The notes: generated by a model from the sequence alone, not told the origin. 64,000 nt of DNA from AP-15 sp963772295 (GCA_963772295.1 CAVYWO010000020.1:682001-746000), one strand, 5' to 3'; shown: positions 53,652 through 63,391, numbered from the stretch's first letter. Translations and numbers: made by a program.

Positions 53652-56437
53652 ATGAAGGCGACGGCGGCGCTCGCCGGCACCGCCCGAGGCGCTGCGGCCG
53701 CGCGAGACCGGGGCCGCATTTGCCCCGCCTGCCGAAACGGCCGCCGCATCGCCGACCGAGCCGCCGGAAGCCGGGGACCCGACCGCGCTCGAGCCGACGA
53801 TCTATCGCTTCATCCTGCGGCACAGCCTGCCGGCCAGCAGATCATGCTGCTGCTGCTGACGCTGGTCTCGTTTCCCTTTCTTTACTATTCGCTCGAAGCT
53901 GCCGAAGACGATCACCAATGGCGCGATCGCAAGCAAGCATTTCCCGGAGATTCTCGGCTTCGAATTTGACCAGATTCCCTATCTGATGCTGCTGTGCGGC
54001 GCGTTCTTGGTCCTCGTCGTGATAAACGGCGGCATTCAAATACTATATAAATACATTAAAGGGACGCCTCGGCGAACGGATGCTGCGGCGCTTCCGCTAT
54101 CAGCTGTATCAGCGTGTGTTGTTGTTTCCGCTGTCCTATTTCCACAAAAACTCGTCCGCCCAGATCATCCCGATGATCACGGCGGAGTGCGAGCCGCTGG
54201 GCGGGTTTATCGGCGACGCCTTTGTTGCCGGCCTGTTCCAAGGCGGCCAGCTGCTGACGAATCATCTTCTTCATGTTCATGCAGGATCCGATTCTGGGGC
54301 TGGCCGCGGTGGCGCTCTATCCGGTGCAGGGCTACGTCATCCCGAAGCTGCAGAGCAAAGTAAACCAACTCGGCAGGCGCCGGGTGCGCACCATCCGTCA
54401 GGTCGCCGACAGTGTCCAGGAGACGGCGGCCGGGATCACCGACATCCTTGCCAACGACACCGCCAAGACTGCAATTGACCGGTTTCGCCCATCTGCTGGG
54501 CACGATCTACGATATCCGCTTCGAGATCTATCAGCGCAAATTTTTTTCAAAGTTTCTTAACAACTTTCTCGGGCAGCTTACGCCGTTTTTCTTCTATTCG
54601 ATCGGCGGCTACCTGGTGATCCGCGGCAGGCTTTCGGTTGGCGCGCTGTTGGCGGTGCTGTCGCCTACAAGGATCTGGCCTCGCCATGGAACGAGCTGCT
54701 CGATTTCTACCAGAGCATTCCAGGATTCCCGGATCAAGTACGAGCAGATCATCGAGCAATTCCAGCCCGCCGGCATGATGGACGCCGGGCTGCAACTCGC
54801 CGAACCGGAAACGGTGGCGCCGCTGACCGGCGAACTCGTCGTCGCCAATCTGTCGCTCGCCGAGGAGGATGGCAGCCGCGTCGTCGACGCCGTCAACTTC
54901 AGCGTCCCGCTCGACGGGCATGTTGCGATCATCGGCCAGAGCGGCAGCGGCAAAAATGAGCTGGCGTTGCTGCTCGCGCGCCTGATCCAGCCGACCAGCG
55001 GTCGGATCACGATCGGCGGCGTCGACATCGCCGCGTTGCCGTTCGCCGTGATCGGCCGGCGCATCGGCTATGTCGGCGCCACGCCTTACCTCTTCGCCGG
55101 CACATTGCGCGACAACGTGTTGCTGTCGCTGCGTCATGTTCCGCTCCGGCCGGCCGAGTACGAGGGTGCGGAAGCCCGCCGCCGGGCCCGGCGACTGGCC
55201 GAGGCGCGCAAATCCGGCAATATCGACTTCGACCTGCATGCCGATTGGATCGATTATGATCGCCGCCGGTGTCGCCGATCGCGAGGGGCTCTCGCGGCGC
55301 ATTACCGAAATCCTCGCCGCACTCGATTTGGAGCGCGACGTTTATGCCCTCGGGCTGCGCTGGCGGCTCGATCCGGAGGTCGAGCCGGCGGCGGCCGGTC
55401 GCCTGCTCGAAGCGCGCAAGGCGCTGGCCCGTCGCCTCGTCGAAGACGGGATCGCCAATCTCGTCGAGACCTACGACCCGGAGCGCTTCAACGCCAACGC
55501 GTCGGTCGCCGAAAACCTGCTGTTCGGAACGCCGATCGGCCCGGCCTTTGAGTTCGAGGCGCTCGCCAGCAACAATTATGTGCGGCAGGTGCTGGCCAAG
55601 GTCGGACTGCTCGAGGACCTGATCGCGGCCGGTCGCGAGGTCGCCGAGACGATGATCGAGTTGTTTGCCGATCTGCCGGCCGATCACGAATTCTTCGAGC
55701 AGTTCAGCTTCATCAGCGCCAGTGACCTGCCGCAGTTCGCGGCGATACTGAGCCGCGTCGGCAAGGGCGGCACGACCGCACTCGACAGGGATGACCGCGC
55801 GCGGCTGCTGTCGCTGCCGTTCAAGCTGGTCCCGGCGCGCCATCGCCTCGACGTCGTCGACGCGAGGATGCAGCAGCGCCTCTTGGACGCGCGTCAGGTG
55901 TTCCGCGCAGATCTGCCGCCCGCGGCGCAGCACCAGATCGAGTTCTTCGACCCGGAGCGCTACAACACCGCCGCGACGGTGCAGGACAACATCCTGTTCG
56001 GCAAGATCGCTTATGGCGAAGCAGATGCGCCGCTGCGCATCCCCGGGTTGCTCGCGGAGGTGATCGACGCGCTGTCGTTGCGGCAAACCGTGATCGATGT
56101 CGGGCTCGACTACAATGTCGGGACCGGCGGGTCGCGCCTGTCCGCCGCCGAGCGGCAGAAGGTGGCAATCGCTCGCGCCGTCTTGAAGCGCCCCGATATG
56201 ATGATCTTGAACGAGGCGACCTCGGCCCTCGACGGAGCAGTCCAGACCAAGGTAATGAGCGGGCTGATGAACGAGTTTGCCGGCCGCGGCATCGTCTGGG
56301 TGCTGCACCGGGCAAACCTCGCCCGCAATTTCGATCGCGTTCTGGTGATGAGCGGCGGCAAGCTGCAAGAGCAGGGGACGCCCGAAGAGTTGACGCCCAA
56401 GGGGTCGCTGATGTCGATGCTGGTGGCCTCTGAATGA
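53652..56437 (+). pseudogene. ABC exporter-type permease/ATPase with at least eight frameshifts and degenerate NBD motifs
   Basis: Stitching frames yields about 920 residues: IYRFILRHSLP, QQIMLLLLTLVSFPFLYYSL, GRLGERMLRRFRYQLYQRVL, FPLSYFHKNSSAQIIPMITA, GRRRVRTIRQVADSVQETAA. Single-base indels lie near 53835, 53897, 54035, 54258, 54470, 54662, 54718 and 55258; beyond 55260 the frame is clean to 56437. The ATPase has Walker A GQSGSGKNE (Asn for Ser/Thr), signature LSAAERQKVAIARA and Walker B MMILNEATSALD (Asn for Asp). An insert of roughly 280 residues separates the Q-loop region from the signature. Start uncertain. Divergent from the glycan operon, it may have exported its product. Confidence 0.78.
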
Positions 56438-56474
56438 GCAAGAACAGCGGACGGCCCGAGGACGGAGGGCAGAG

Positions 56475-56957
56475 ATGAGCCTGAAGGAAGAATACGAGGT
56501 CCTGCGGCGGGTGCCGTTTTTCGCCGAGATCGAGCCCTCCAAGCTGAAGCTCCTGGCGTTCATGAGCGAGCGGGTCGCGTTCGACCCCGGCATGCGGTTG
56601 TTCCGGCAGGGCGACCAGGGCGACGCCGCCTATCTGATCATCGCCGGCGAGGCCGAGGTCATTGCCGAAACGCCGGCCGGACCGTTGGTGCTGGCGACCC
56701 TCGGCGCCAACGAGATCGTCGGCGAGATGGCGATCCTCGGCAATGTGCCCCGCGCGGCAACCGTTCGCGCCAAGGGGCGGCTGATCACGCTGCGCATCTC
56801 CAAGGAGCCGTTCATGCGCATGGTGCGGGAGTTTCCCAGCATGGCGGTGGCAATGATGCAGGAATTGGCGGAACGGCTGGCGGCGACCAACAATCAGCTG
56901 AGTGCGGCCCAGGCCGAGCTCAGGCGGTTGCAGGAACAGGGCGGGATCGCTGCGTAA
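56475..56957 (+). CDS. Cyclic nucleotide-binding domain protein
   Basis: A 160-residue single cNMP-binding (Crp-like) domain without a DNA-binding domain. VPFFAEIEPSKLKLLAFMSE, LFRQGDQGDAAYLIIAGEAE and the phosphate-binding cassette GEMAILGNVPRAATVRAKG (Arg kept) are visible. A coiled tail (ERLAATNNQLSAAQAELRRL) ends it. It lies 37 bases after the ABC exporter gene and seven before the methyltransferase, so the three likely form an operon. It could tie export or glycan assembly to cAMP or c-di-GMP-like signals; a cyclase gene lies 1 kb away. Confidence 0.88.
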   Translation: MSLKEEYEVLRRVPFFAEIEPSKLKLLAFMSERVAFDPGMRLFRQGDQGDAAYLIIAGEAEVIAETPAGPLVLATLGANEIVGEMAILGNVPRAATVRAKGRLITLRISKEPFMRMVREFPSMAVAMMQELAERLAATNNQLSAAQAELRRLQEQGGIAA

Positions 56958-56963
56958 TTCGCC

Positions 56964-57455
56964 GTGAGCCGGCTCGACAGCTTTATTCGCCGCCTCGAAG
57001 CACAGCGCGCCTGTCTCGGTCTCGCCGCGGCACTGGTGCGGCAACGCGACGGGGTGATTCTCGAGCTCGGGCTCGGCAACGGACGAACCTACGACCATCT
57101 GCGGGAACTCTGCCCAGATCGTCAGATCTATGTTTGCGAGCGGCGGGTCGCGGCTCATCCCGGCTGCGTACCACCCGCCGAGTTGCTGCTGCTCGGCGAC
57201 ATGCGCGACACCTTGCCGGCGGCGCGCGTTCGGCTCTGCGGCCGAGTGGTGCTCGCCCATTTCGACGCCGCGACCGGCGACGTGACGACGAGTTGTGCGT
57301 TCGCGGCGGAAGTCGCGTGCCTGGTCGTGCCGCTCCTCTGTGCGGGCGGGATCCTCGTCAGCGAGCCGGAAGTCGCTGGCGACGGGCTTCGCCCGCTGCC
57401 TTTGCCCGCCGGGATTGCGGTCGGACGCTACCACCTCTACCAGCGCCTGGGTTAA
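56964..57455 (+). CDS. Class I SAM methyltransferase-like protein (short)
   Basis: A 163-residue protein from GTG 56964. ALVRQRDGVILELGLGNGRT carries motif I (E-L-G-L-G-N-G-R). YDHLRELCPDRQIYVCERRV carries the acidic motif II residue. VRLCGRVVLAHFDAATGD and VVPLLCAGGILVSEPE form the rest of the fold. Short relatives are annotated as putative SAM methyltransferases with unknown substrate. The tight spacing behind the cNMP-binding gene suggests co-expression. Confidence 0.75.
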   Translation: MSRLDSFIRRLEAQRACLGLAAALVRQRDGVILELGLGNGRTYDHLRELCPDRQIYVCERRVAAHPGCVPPAELLLLGDMRDTLPAARVRLCGRVVLAHFDAATGDVTTSCAFAAEVACLVVPLLCAGGILVSEPEVAGDGLRPLPLPAGIAVGRYHLYQRLG

Positions 57456-57493
57456 CCGCGGTCTCCGGTTGGATTATGGCACTTTCCCTAAAC

Positions 57494-57553
57494 GTTCATC
57501 GCCGGGCTTGGCCCGGCGATCCATGGACCCGCGGGCCAAGCCCGCGGGTGAAC
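57494..57553. repeat. Nested double-hairpin intergenic repeat
   Basis: Two GC palindromes lie side by side: CGCCGGGCTTGGCCCGGCG (57500-57518) and one centred on CCCGCGGGCCAAGCCCGCGGG (57527-57549). Both are enclosed by GTTCA (57494) and TGAAC (57549-57553). The cloverleaf-like symmetry is typical of dispersed alphaproteobacterial intergenic elements. It may double as a bidirectional transcription barrier between the methyltransferase and the convergent lipoprotein gene. Confidence 0.8.
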
Positions 57554-57615
57554 GGTGAAGAACGGCTGCACCTGACCAGAAATTGGTCTAGCCCCGGTGG
57601 CGCTGATCCGCCGGG

Positions 57616-58116
57616 TCACCGCTGTCCGAGATCGTTCAGGATCGGCACATATTGCTTTGCCACTGCAGGCGACATTGGCAAGACGGCAAAGCTCCAGGTG
57701 CCGGCTGCGCCCAGCTCCCAATCGGCGGTAGCCAGGACCTGAACATAGGTTTCGGTCCCGGCGTCGAGGTGCAGGACGGCGTGCTGGCCGACCGGCGTGC
57801 CGAAAGCCTGCACCGAAAGCCGATACCTTCCGGGCGCGAAGTCGTGGAAGAAGAGGGTGCCCTGCGAGATCTGCACGAACGGCGCGCGATTGACGAAAAT
57901 CATCGGCTGCGCGCTATAGACGGTGCCGCCGGACGGGTCCGGCTGGCGCAGAAACCATACGCGGGCGGTGCCCGACGCGGGCGGCGGCGCCGACGCCGTC
58001 GGTGTTGTTGCCAGTGTTGGTGCGGCGCAACCCGAAAGCAGCAGTGCGGCGAGAACAGCACCAAGCCAGGCCGATGCCGTCGAACGATAAGCGGGCGAAC
58101 GATTGGCGCCCATCAC
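57616..58116 (-). CDS. DUF2846-like lipoprotein
   Basis: A 166-residue protein with a lipoprotein signal: ASAWLGAVLAALLLSGCAAP, lipobox LSGC with Cys near residue 30. The mature part ARVWFLRQPDPSGGTVYSAQ, FVNRAPFVQISQGTLFFHDF, APGRYRLSVQAFGTPVGQHA matches the DUF2846 pattern (short beta-sandwich, often outer-membrane anchored). The start may be either of two adjacent ATGs (58116, 58113). The function of the family is unknown. Confidence 0.82.
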   Translation of the reverse strand: MMGANRSPAYRSTASAWLGAVLAALLLSGCAAPTLATTPTASAPPPASGTARVWFLRQPDPSGGTVYSAQPMIFVNRAPFVQISQGTLFFHDFAPGRYRLSVQAFGTPVGQHAVLHLDAGTETYVQVLATADWELGAAGTWSFAVLPMSPAVAKQYVPILNDLGQR

Positions 58117-58233
58117 CTACCCTCCTATTTTTATGCGCCCTCCACGTCGGGCTGAGCAACCACAGGTAATAATCGCCGCGACGACAACGGATCGGTTGGA
58201 TAAAGGCCGGATGATCGACGCGCTCCCGTCGTC

Positions 58234-61200
58234 TCAGCGACCCGCCGCGCCCCCGGGTTCGGGGCATGGCGAGGAGCAGCACAGATCACCGCCGCGGAAG
58301 GATGCGCCTCTTGCGGCTCTGGTGGTGGCGTCAACGCGAAGCTCATGCAACAGCGCGTTTGCGGTTCTGAGGTCCAGCGTGTCGAAACCTTCGGTGAACC
58401 AGGCGCAGATATCGGCAAGAAGCGCGCGCGCCTCCTCCTTTCGGTTCTGGCCCTGCAGAAGCCGCGACAGCGACGTGGTTGCACGCAGTTCCCACGAGCG
58501 GGCGTTCTGACGCTGCGCGACGGCGATGGCCTGCCTAAAGCTCCGTTCCGCCGCGTCTACCGCATCAGGATGCGCGGCCAGCAGGATGCTGCCGCGCAGC
58601 CTGTGAACCTCTGCCTCCCAGGCACGCCCGGCAACGTCATCGATCCCCGCCAAGGCCTCCTCAATAGTAGACAGCGCGGTTTCCGGGTCTTCGGTCGCCG
58701 CCTGCAGCGTCGCCAGCTTGCCCAGCATGAACGCCCGCAGGTATCCGAGCTTGCTTCGACGCGCTTCCTCGATCCCCCCCCGGATCTCGAAAATCGCTAG
58801 AGCTTCTTGTCCCATCTTCGCTAGGGCGCAACCGCGTCCGAACCGCGAATACAAGCTGTAAAGATTGATCCGATGCTCGCGAGAAATTGCTAGACTCTGG
58901 TCGGCGTGACTAAGCGAGTCTTCCGGCTCCCCGCGCAACAACTTCACTGCGGAAGTCACATAGTGGGCGAAAGCGATGCTGTAGGGGTCGGCTTGTTCGC
59001 GCGCCTGGGCCAGGGCCTGCAGCACTTCGTTCAGCGCCTGAGCGGGGTAACCCAGTATCCATAAGTCCCATGCCAGTATCAACCGGGCCGCAATTCGCGG
59101 GTCCACCGCGTAAGACAAGAATGATTTGCCGATGTTTGCTGGCTGTCCCAGGGCGACTGCTTGCGCGAGATGGTTCCGTGCTCGAATGAAATCGCCGAGG
59201 GTGAACAGGGTACAGCCAAGCATACGATGGCCGAGGATCAGCGCGGTCGGATCACCGAGCGGTGCTCGCTTGGCAAGCAGTGTCTCGGCGAGTTCAACCG
59301 CACGATCGTGGCGGGCTCTCATCCAATAATGGCCCCACAGACCAAAGATCGCCTGCAGCTCCTTGCCCGGCTCGCCAAGCTCCATGCTGAGACCGCGCGC
59401 CCGCTCAAATGATTTTCGCGTGTCATCCGATGAATATCCACGCACTGCGATGAAGCAGAGACCAAGCGACAGCTGAATCCCCAGCTCTGTCTCACGGCGC
59501 CCCTGTGTCTCCGGCAACAATACCAGGCACTCGATGGGCCTTCTGCAGCTGACCCACTGCTTCGACATTGGCAGACCGGTCGCGGGCGCGTTCGCCTCCC
59601 AATAGCCAGTATCGCACTGCAAGTTCTGCGTTGCCGGCGAGGCTGTAGTGGTAGGCCAGGAGCTCGGGCTGGCCGGCGACGATTTCCGGCCATTCCTGCT
59701 CGATGACAGAGCCGACTTTTGAATGGACCTGCCGGCGGCTTGACTTGAGCAACGATTTATAGGCGGCATCGCGCACGAGCGCGTGCCTGAATGCGTAGCG
59801 CGGCGACGGCCTGTTGCCGATCAATTGAACAATCTCGGTGTCTCTAAGGTGCGCCAGCGCCGAATCCAGTTCCGAACGGCTCAGAGATGAGACGTGCAGC
59901 AGCATGTCATAAGAGAATTCCCGCCCGAGGACGGCGGCAATCTGCGCCACATTTCGTGCTTGAGGGGCTCGATCGAGGCGCGCGACAAGCGAGTCGCGCA
60001 AGGAATCCGGGACCAGCCACGAGGCGGACGGCGCTGTGTGCCGGTTGGCCAGACCGTTCGCCCTGACGCCATCCGGCCCAATCAGGCCGCGCGCCAGTTC
60101 CTCGACGAAAAGCGGGATAGAATTGCTTTCCTCGATGATCCTGTCAACTACCGCGCTCGATACCGATTGGTGGCGCAACGCCAGTTGCACCATCTCTGCC
60201 GCTTCGCGCCGGCCAAGACGAGATATCGCAAGTCCGCGCACGTTGCCGTGCACAGCCGAATGGAATTGATATTCCGGCCGGTGCGTGACAACGAGAAGAA
60301 TTCGTGCCTCCTGGATCTGACTTACCACCAGGTCGAGCAGCTCCTGCGTCGAAGGATCAATCCATTGCGCGTCCTCGAGCAGGCAGAATACCGGACCATT
60401 GGCCGAGAGACCGAGAAGGAGATCGACGAGCACGAATAATGTTTGGTTTTTTAACTGTGGGCCCGTCAGGACAAGCGGGGCGTATCGAGATACAATCGGA
60501 ATCGAGAGCATTTCCGCAACGAACGGCATCGCCTTGTCAAGCTGCCCCGTGGTGAGGGACAGCAATTCCCCGAGCTTGTCGAGCTTGACTTCGACGGTGT
60601 CCTCGGTACTCAGGTCTCCAAGCCTCTCGATTTCCTGGATTACCGGGAATAAGGCACTTTCCGTACCGTGAGGTAAGCACTGAAAGCTCAACCTGAAGCG
60701 TGCCTCTCCTTCGATCAACCTCTGAAGTTCGTAGACGATGCGCGATTTCCCGATTCCAGGCACGCCCGAAGCGAATACGACTTGCCCCTCTCCGTCCCGG
60801 GCGCGACGCCAGCATTCCTGCAGAAAAAGCAGCTCGGCCCGTCGCCCGACGAACGGCGTCAGGGCTTGTGCGAGTGAGGCCTGGAACCGGCTCGCGGTCG
60901 CCCGAACGCCTCTCACTCGAAACACGTGAACAGGCTCGATTACGCCTTTCAAAATCTGCGGTCCCAATGCCTCCTGATCGAACCGGGCCGAAATGAGCCG
61001 GTTGGTGCTTTCCGCAATCAAAACAGAATTGGGCGGCGCCAGGGTCTGAAGGCGAGCGGCGACGTGGAGCGTTTCGCCAAACGCATCCGACGGCGCCGAC
61101 GGGTTTGCGAGATCCGCCTCGCTGATCACGACGATGCCGGTATTGATCCCGACGCGAACCGACAATGGCTCCGGCGCGGCGAGGACCTTCACCGCCTCGA

Positions 61201-61700
61201 CTATGTCAAGCCCGGCGCACACGGCCCGTTCAGCCGCGTCCTCTCGGGCGGCGGGCCAGCCGAAATACGCCAAGATGCCGTCGCCGAAAGTTCGCGCTAC
61301 GTGCCCCTCGTAGCGCTCGATGATCGCCCTGCACCCCTGCTGGTAGGCCTGGAACACGGACCTGAGATCCTCGGGATCGAGGGACCCGGCGAGCTTGGTC
61401 GAGTTCGACGAGGTCGCAGAACATGGCCGTGATCTGGCGCCGTTCGGCCGGTTCCCGGTGTGCCGCCGGCTCGGCGACCGCGCACGCCTCGCGATCGATT
61501 TGTGGGTCGGCCCCTGGTGACAACGCCAGTTCAGATATCGCTGCGAGCAGCTTGGCTCTGGGGCCGATCGGCAGCCCCATTTGTTCAAGCATGCCTTCGG
61601 AGAGAAGAGCGAGCGTTTCGAACTCGATCTCGTTCTCCTCGAAGGCCCTGACGTATCGCGAAAGGCCGAGCCCTTCGAGCCATGCGGCGACGTCACCCAT
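58234..61700 (-). CDS. SAM domain/adenylate cyclase/AAA-type ATPase/TPR regulator, two frameshifts
   Basis: A repaired length of about 1,155 residues. The N-terminal SAM domain is VAAWLEGLGLSRYVRAFEEN. The class III cyclase follows (RRQITAMFCDLVNSTKLAGS after removing one base near 61405; HVARTFGDGILAYFGWP; VRVGINTGIVV). Next is a STAND-type ATPase with Walker A ASGVPGIGKSRIVYELQRLI and Walker B FCLLEDAQWIDPST, then TPR-like helices to the end. The second break is near 59537 (one extra C), after which IECLVLLPETQGRRETELGI resumes. ATG 61700 has GAGG seven bases upstream. Such proteins integrate signals through cAMP. Divergent from the Tat protein gene. Confidence 0.85.
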
Positions 61701-61733
61701 TGGCAACCTCAAATTTTCAAGGGTGCGGTTCAA

Positions 61734-61987
61734 GATCTCCTGAATTGCGACGAGACTTATCCAGAGTTGTAAAATCTTCCATCGTTCGCGAAAAAGATGA
61801 TAACAGAAATGTCTTTCGCGGCTGATTCCGTCCCGTTCCCTGGTCCTTCACTCCGGCATTCATGAGCAAAACTACGGTTCGTTCCGCTCGATCAATAAGC
61901 CGGCCGCGTGCTTAATCTTGACAAATTCGCAGGCGCCGCGTCAAACTTTTTGAACTGCGATTTTACACAACCAAAGGGGGAGGCACG
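61734..61987. promoter_or_regulatory. Divergent promoter region between cyclase and Tat-protein genes
   Basis: About 250 AT-richer bases. A TTGACA-like box occurs at 61918-61923 in the plus direction, with TCAAAC at the proper distance as a poor -10. A strong ribosome binding site, GGGGGAGGC, immediately precedes the ATG at 61988. No operator palindrome is evident. Confidence 0.4.
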
Positions 61988-62449
61988 ATGACCAACGATT
62001 CGCGGCGGCATTTCCTTACGGGCGGCGCGATGGTGGCTGTGGGGGCGGCAGCCTCCGTGGTGGCGCCAAGGGCGGCGGAAGCGCAGGCGGCGGGTGCAAC
62101 CACCCTCCAACGCTCATATCATCCCAACGAGGGTCTAGCTCTGGGGATTGTTAGGGCATGGACGGACAACAGTTACAAAGACCGATTGCTGTCATTTCCG
62201 CCGCCTGCGCCTCCCGATTATGCGAATCCCCACTTTACTAGCTCCAGCGCTGCCTTGGCGGAGGTCGGTGTTTACATAAACGAGCCTATAGTGGTGACGG
62301 AAGCGCAATACCCAGATTACCTAAAATTTCTTAGCATTCACGGACAACCGATCCCTAAGGCGCTTTTTGTTCTTCCCGACCCTCTAGGTACTACGTTCAC
62401 ATTGGCGACGGCGCAAGCGGCGATGGTGATGACCCCTCTGGGGATGTGA
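61988..62449 (+). CDS. Tat-exported protein with nitrile-hydratase-leader-like (NHLP-like) domain
   Basis: A 153-residue protein. The Tat signal is SRRHFLTGGAMVAVGAAAS with cleavage probably after AEAQA (near 35). Residues 51-130 follow the nitrile hydratase alpha/NHLP leader pattern: IVRAWTDNSYKDRLLS (54-69), AALAEVGV (88-95), EPIVVTEA (99-106) and the closing KALFVLP (124-130). The metal-binding Cys cluster of nitrile hydratase is absent and there is no Cys at all, so it is not an active subunit. The 23-residue tail 131-153 (TTFTLATAQAAMVMTPLGM part) is where a RiPP core would be. A very strong ribosome binding site precedes ATG 61988. The next gene is a possible partner enzyme. Confidence 0.7.
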   Translation: MTNDSRRHFLTGGAMVAVGAAASVVAPRAAEAQAAGATTLQRSYHPNEGLALGIVRAWTDNSYKDRLLSFPPPAPPDYANPHFTSSSAALAEVGVYINEPIVVTEAQYPDYLKFLSIHGQPIPKALFVLPDPLGTTFTLATAQAAMVMTPLGM

Positions 62450-62539
62450 CCGCGGCGAATAGCTCAAACCAACGCGATGCCAAGTGTTTGCGGCCCTCGT
62501 GCACTTGGCTCCCTGCGCTTTTCGCGTCGGAGATGCGAT

Positions 62540-63391
62540 ATGAATAACGTGACAATCGAATGGGTTGTACTTCCGGGAAACATTGCGGTCGTTGCGAGCG
62601 AGATCGGCCAGTTCTGGATGGTCGCGCTCAATGATCACGGGGAGATACACCCGTTTGCCGGACCGATGACCGGCCCAGGCTCGCGCGGCAGCACGGCCGC
62701 ACTGCTCGACGGCGCCGTCGCCTGCGGGTTTGGCGGCGAAATGGAGCAGCCAAAGGAACGCGCTGCTTCGCTCTCGAGATACGTCTTCGATCTGGTCCGC
62801 GCCTATCACAACGCGCGCCGGACGCCGGGCCACTTTCGCCAGGCGGCCGCCCGCTTCACCGAACTTCACCGCCCGGACATCGCTTCCTACCTCGAGCGTC
62901 ACGCGCGCGAGGAAACCGGTCACGAGCGGTTGGTACTCAAGGACCTTCGCGCCCTTGGGTTGCCGGCAGGGCGCATCGTCGCCAACCTGATCTCGGAAGG
63001 CGTCGAGCGGTTGTGTGCGCTGTTCGACCGGTTGTCCGCCTCGGACTATCCGGTCGGCGTTATCGGCTATTCTTATTGCTTTGAGAGCATGGCCGCCGTG
63101 ATCGGCAAATCCGAGGTGGCCGCTTTCCAGGCGCTATGGCCGGAGGGCGTCGACGCGTCGCGTTTCCTCCGGACCCACAGCGGCCTCGGCAGCGAAGTCA
63201 GCCACGTCAAAGACATGATCGGTTTCATCGCGAGCCTCCCCGCATCCGATCGGACCGAGATCGTGCAGGCGGCGCACGAAGCGGCCCTAACCATAGCCGA
63301 CGGTCTACGCCAAAACGGCCTCATGTCCGACGCGGATATGCTGGCCAAAATCCGAGCGGCGGCCGGTGAGGAGATCGACTTCCGCGCCTGA
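62540..63391 (+). CDS. Heme-oxygenase-like (HO-like/TENA fold) putative metal-dependent enzyme
   Basis: About 283 residues, from ATG 62540 with GGAGA upstream. The first 65 residues form a separate beta-rich part (TIEWVVLPGNIAVVASEIGQ). From about 75 on it is all-helical. RHAREETGHERLVLKDL (His121, Glu124, Glu125, His128), YCFESMA (Glu182) and HSGLGSEVSHVKDMIGF (His213, Glu219, His222, Asp225) give the ligand pattern of HO-like diiron or redox enzymes. No signal peptide, so it is cytoplasmic. It lies 90 bases behind the Tat/NHLP-like gene in the same direction. Reaction unknown; HO-like diiron enzymes perform oxidative cleavages and N-oxygenations. Confidence 0.72.
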   Translation: MNNVTIEWVVLPGNIAVVASEIGQFWMVALNDHGEIHPFAGPMTGPGSRGSTAALLDGAVACGFGGEMEQPKERAASLSRYVFDLVRAYHNARRTPGHFRQAAARFTELHRPDIASYLERHAREETGHERLVLKDLRALGLPAGRIVANLISEGVERLCALFDRLSASDYPVGVIGYSYCFESMAAVIGKSEVAAFQALWPEGVDASRFLRTHSGLGSEVSHVKDMIGFIASLPASDRTEIVQAAHEAALTIADGLRQNGLMSDADMLAKIRAAAGEEIDFRA

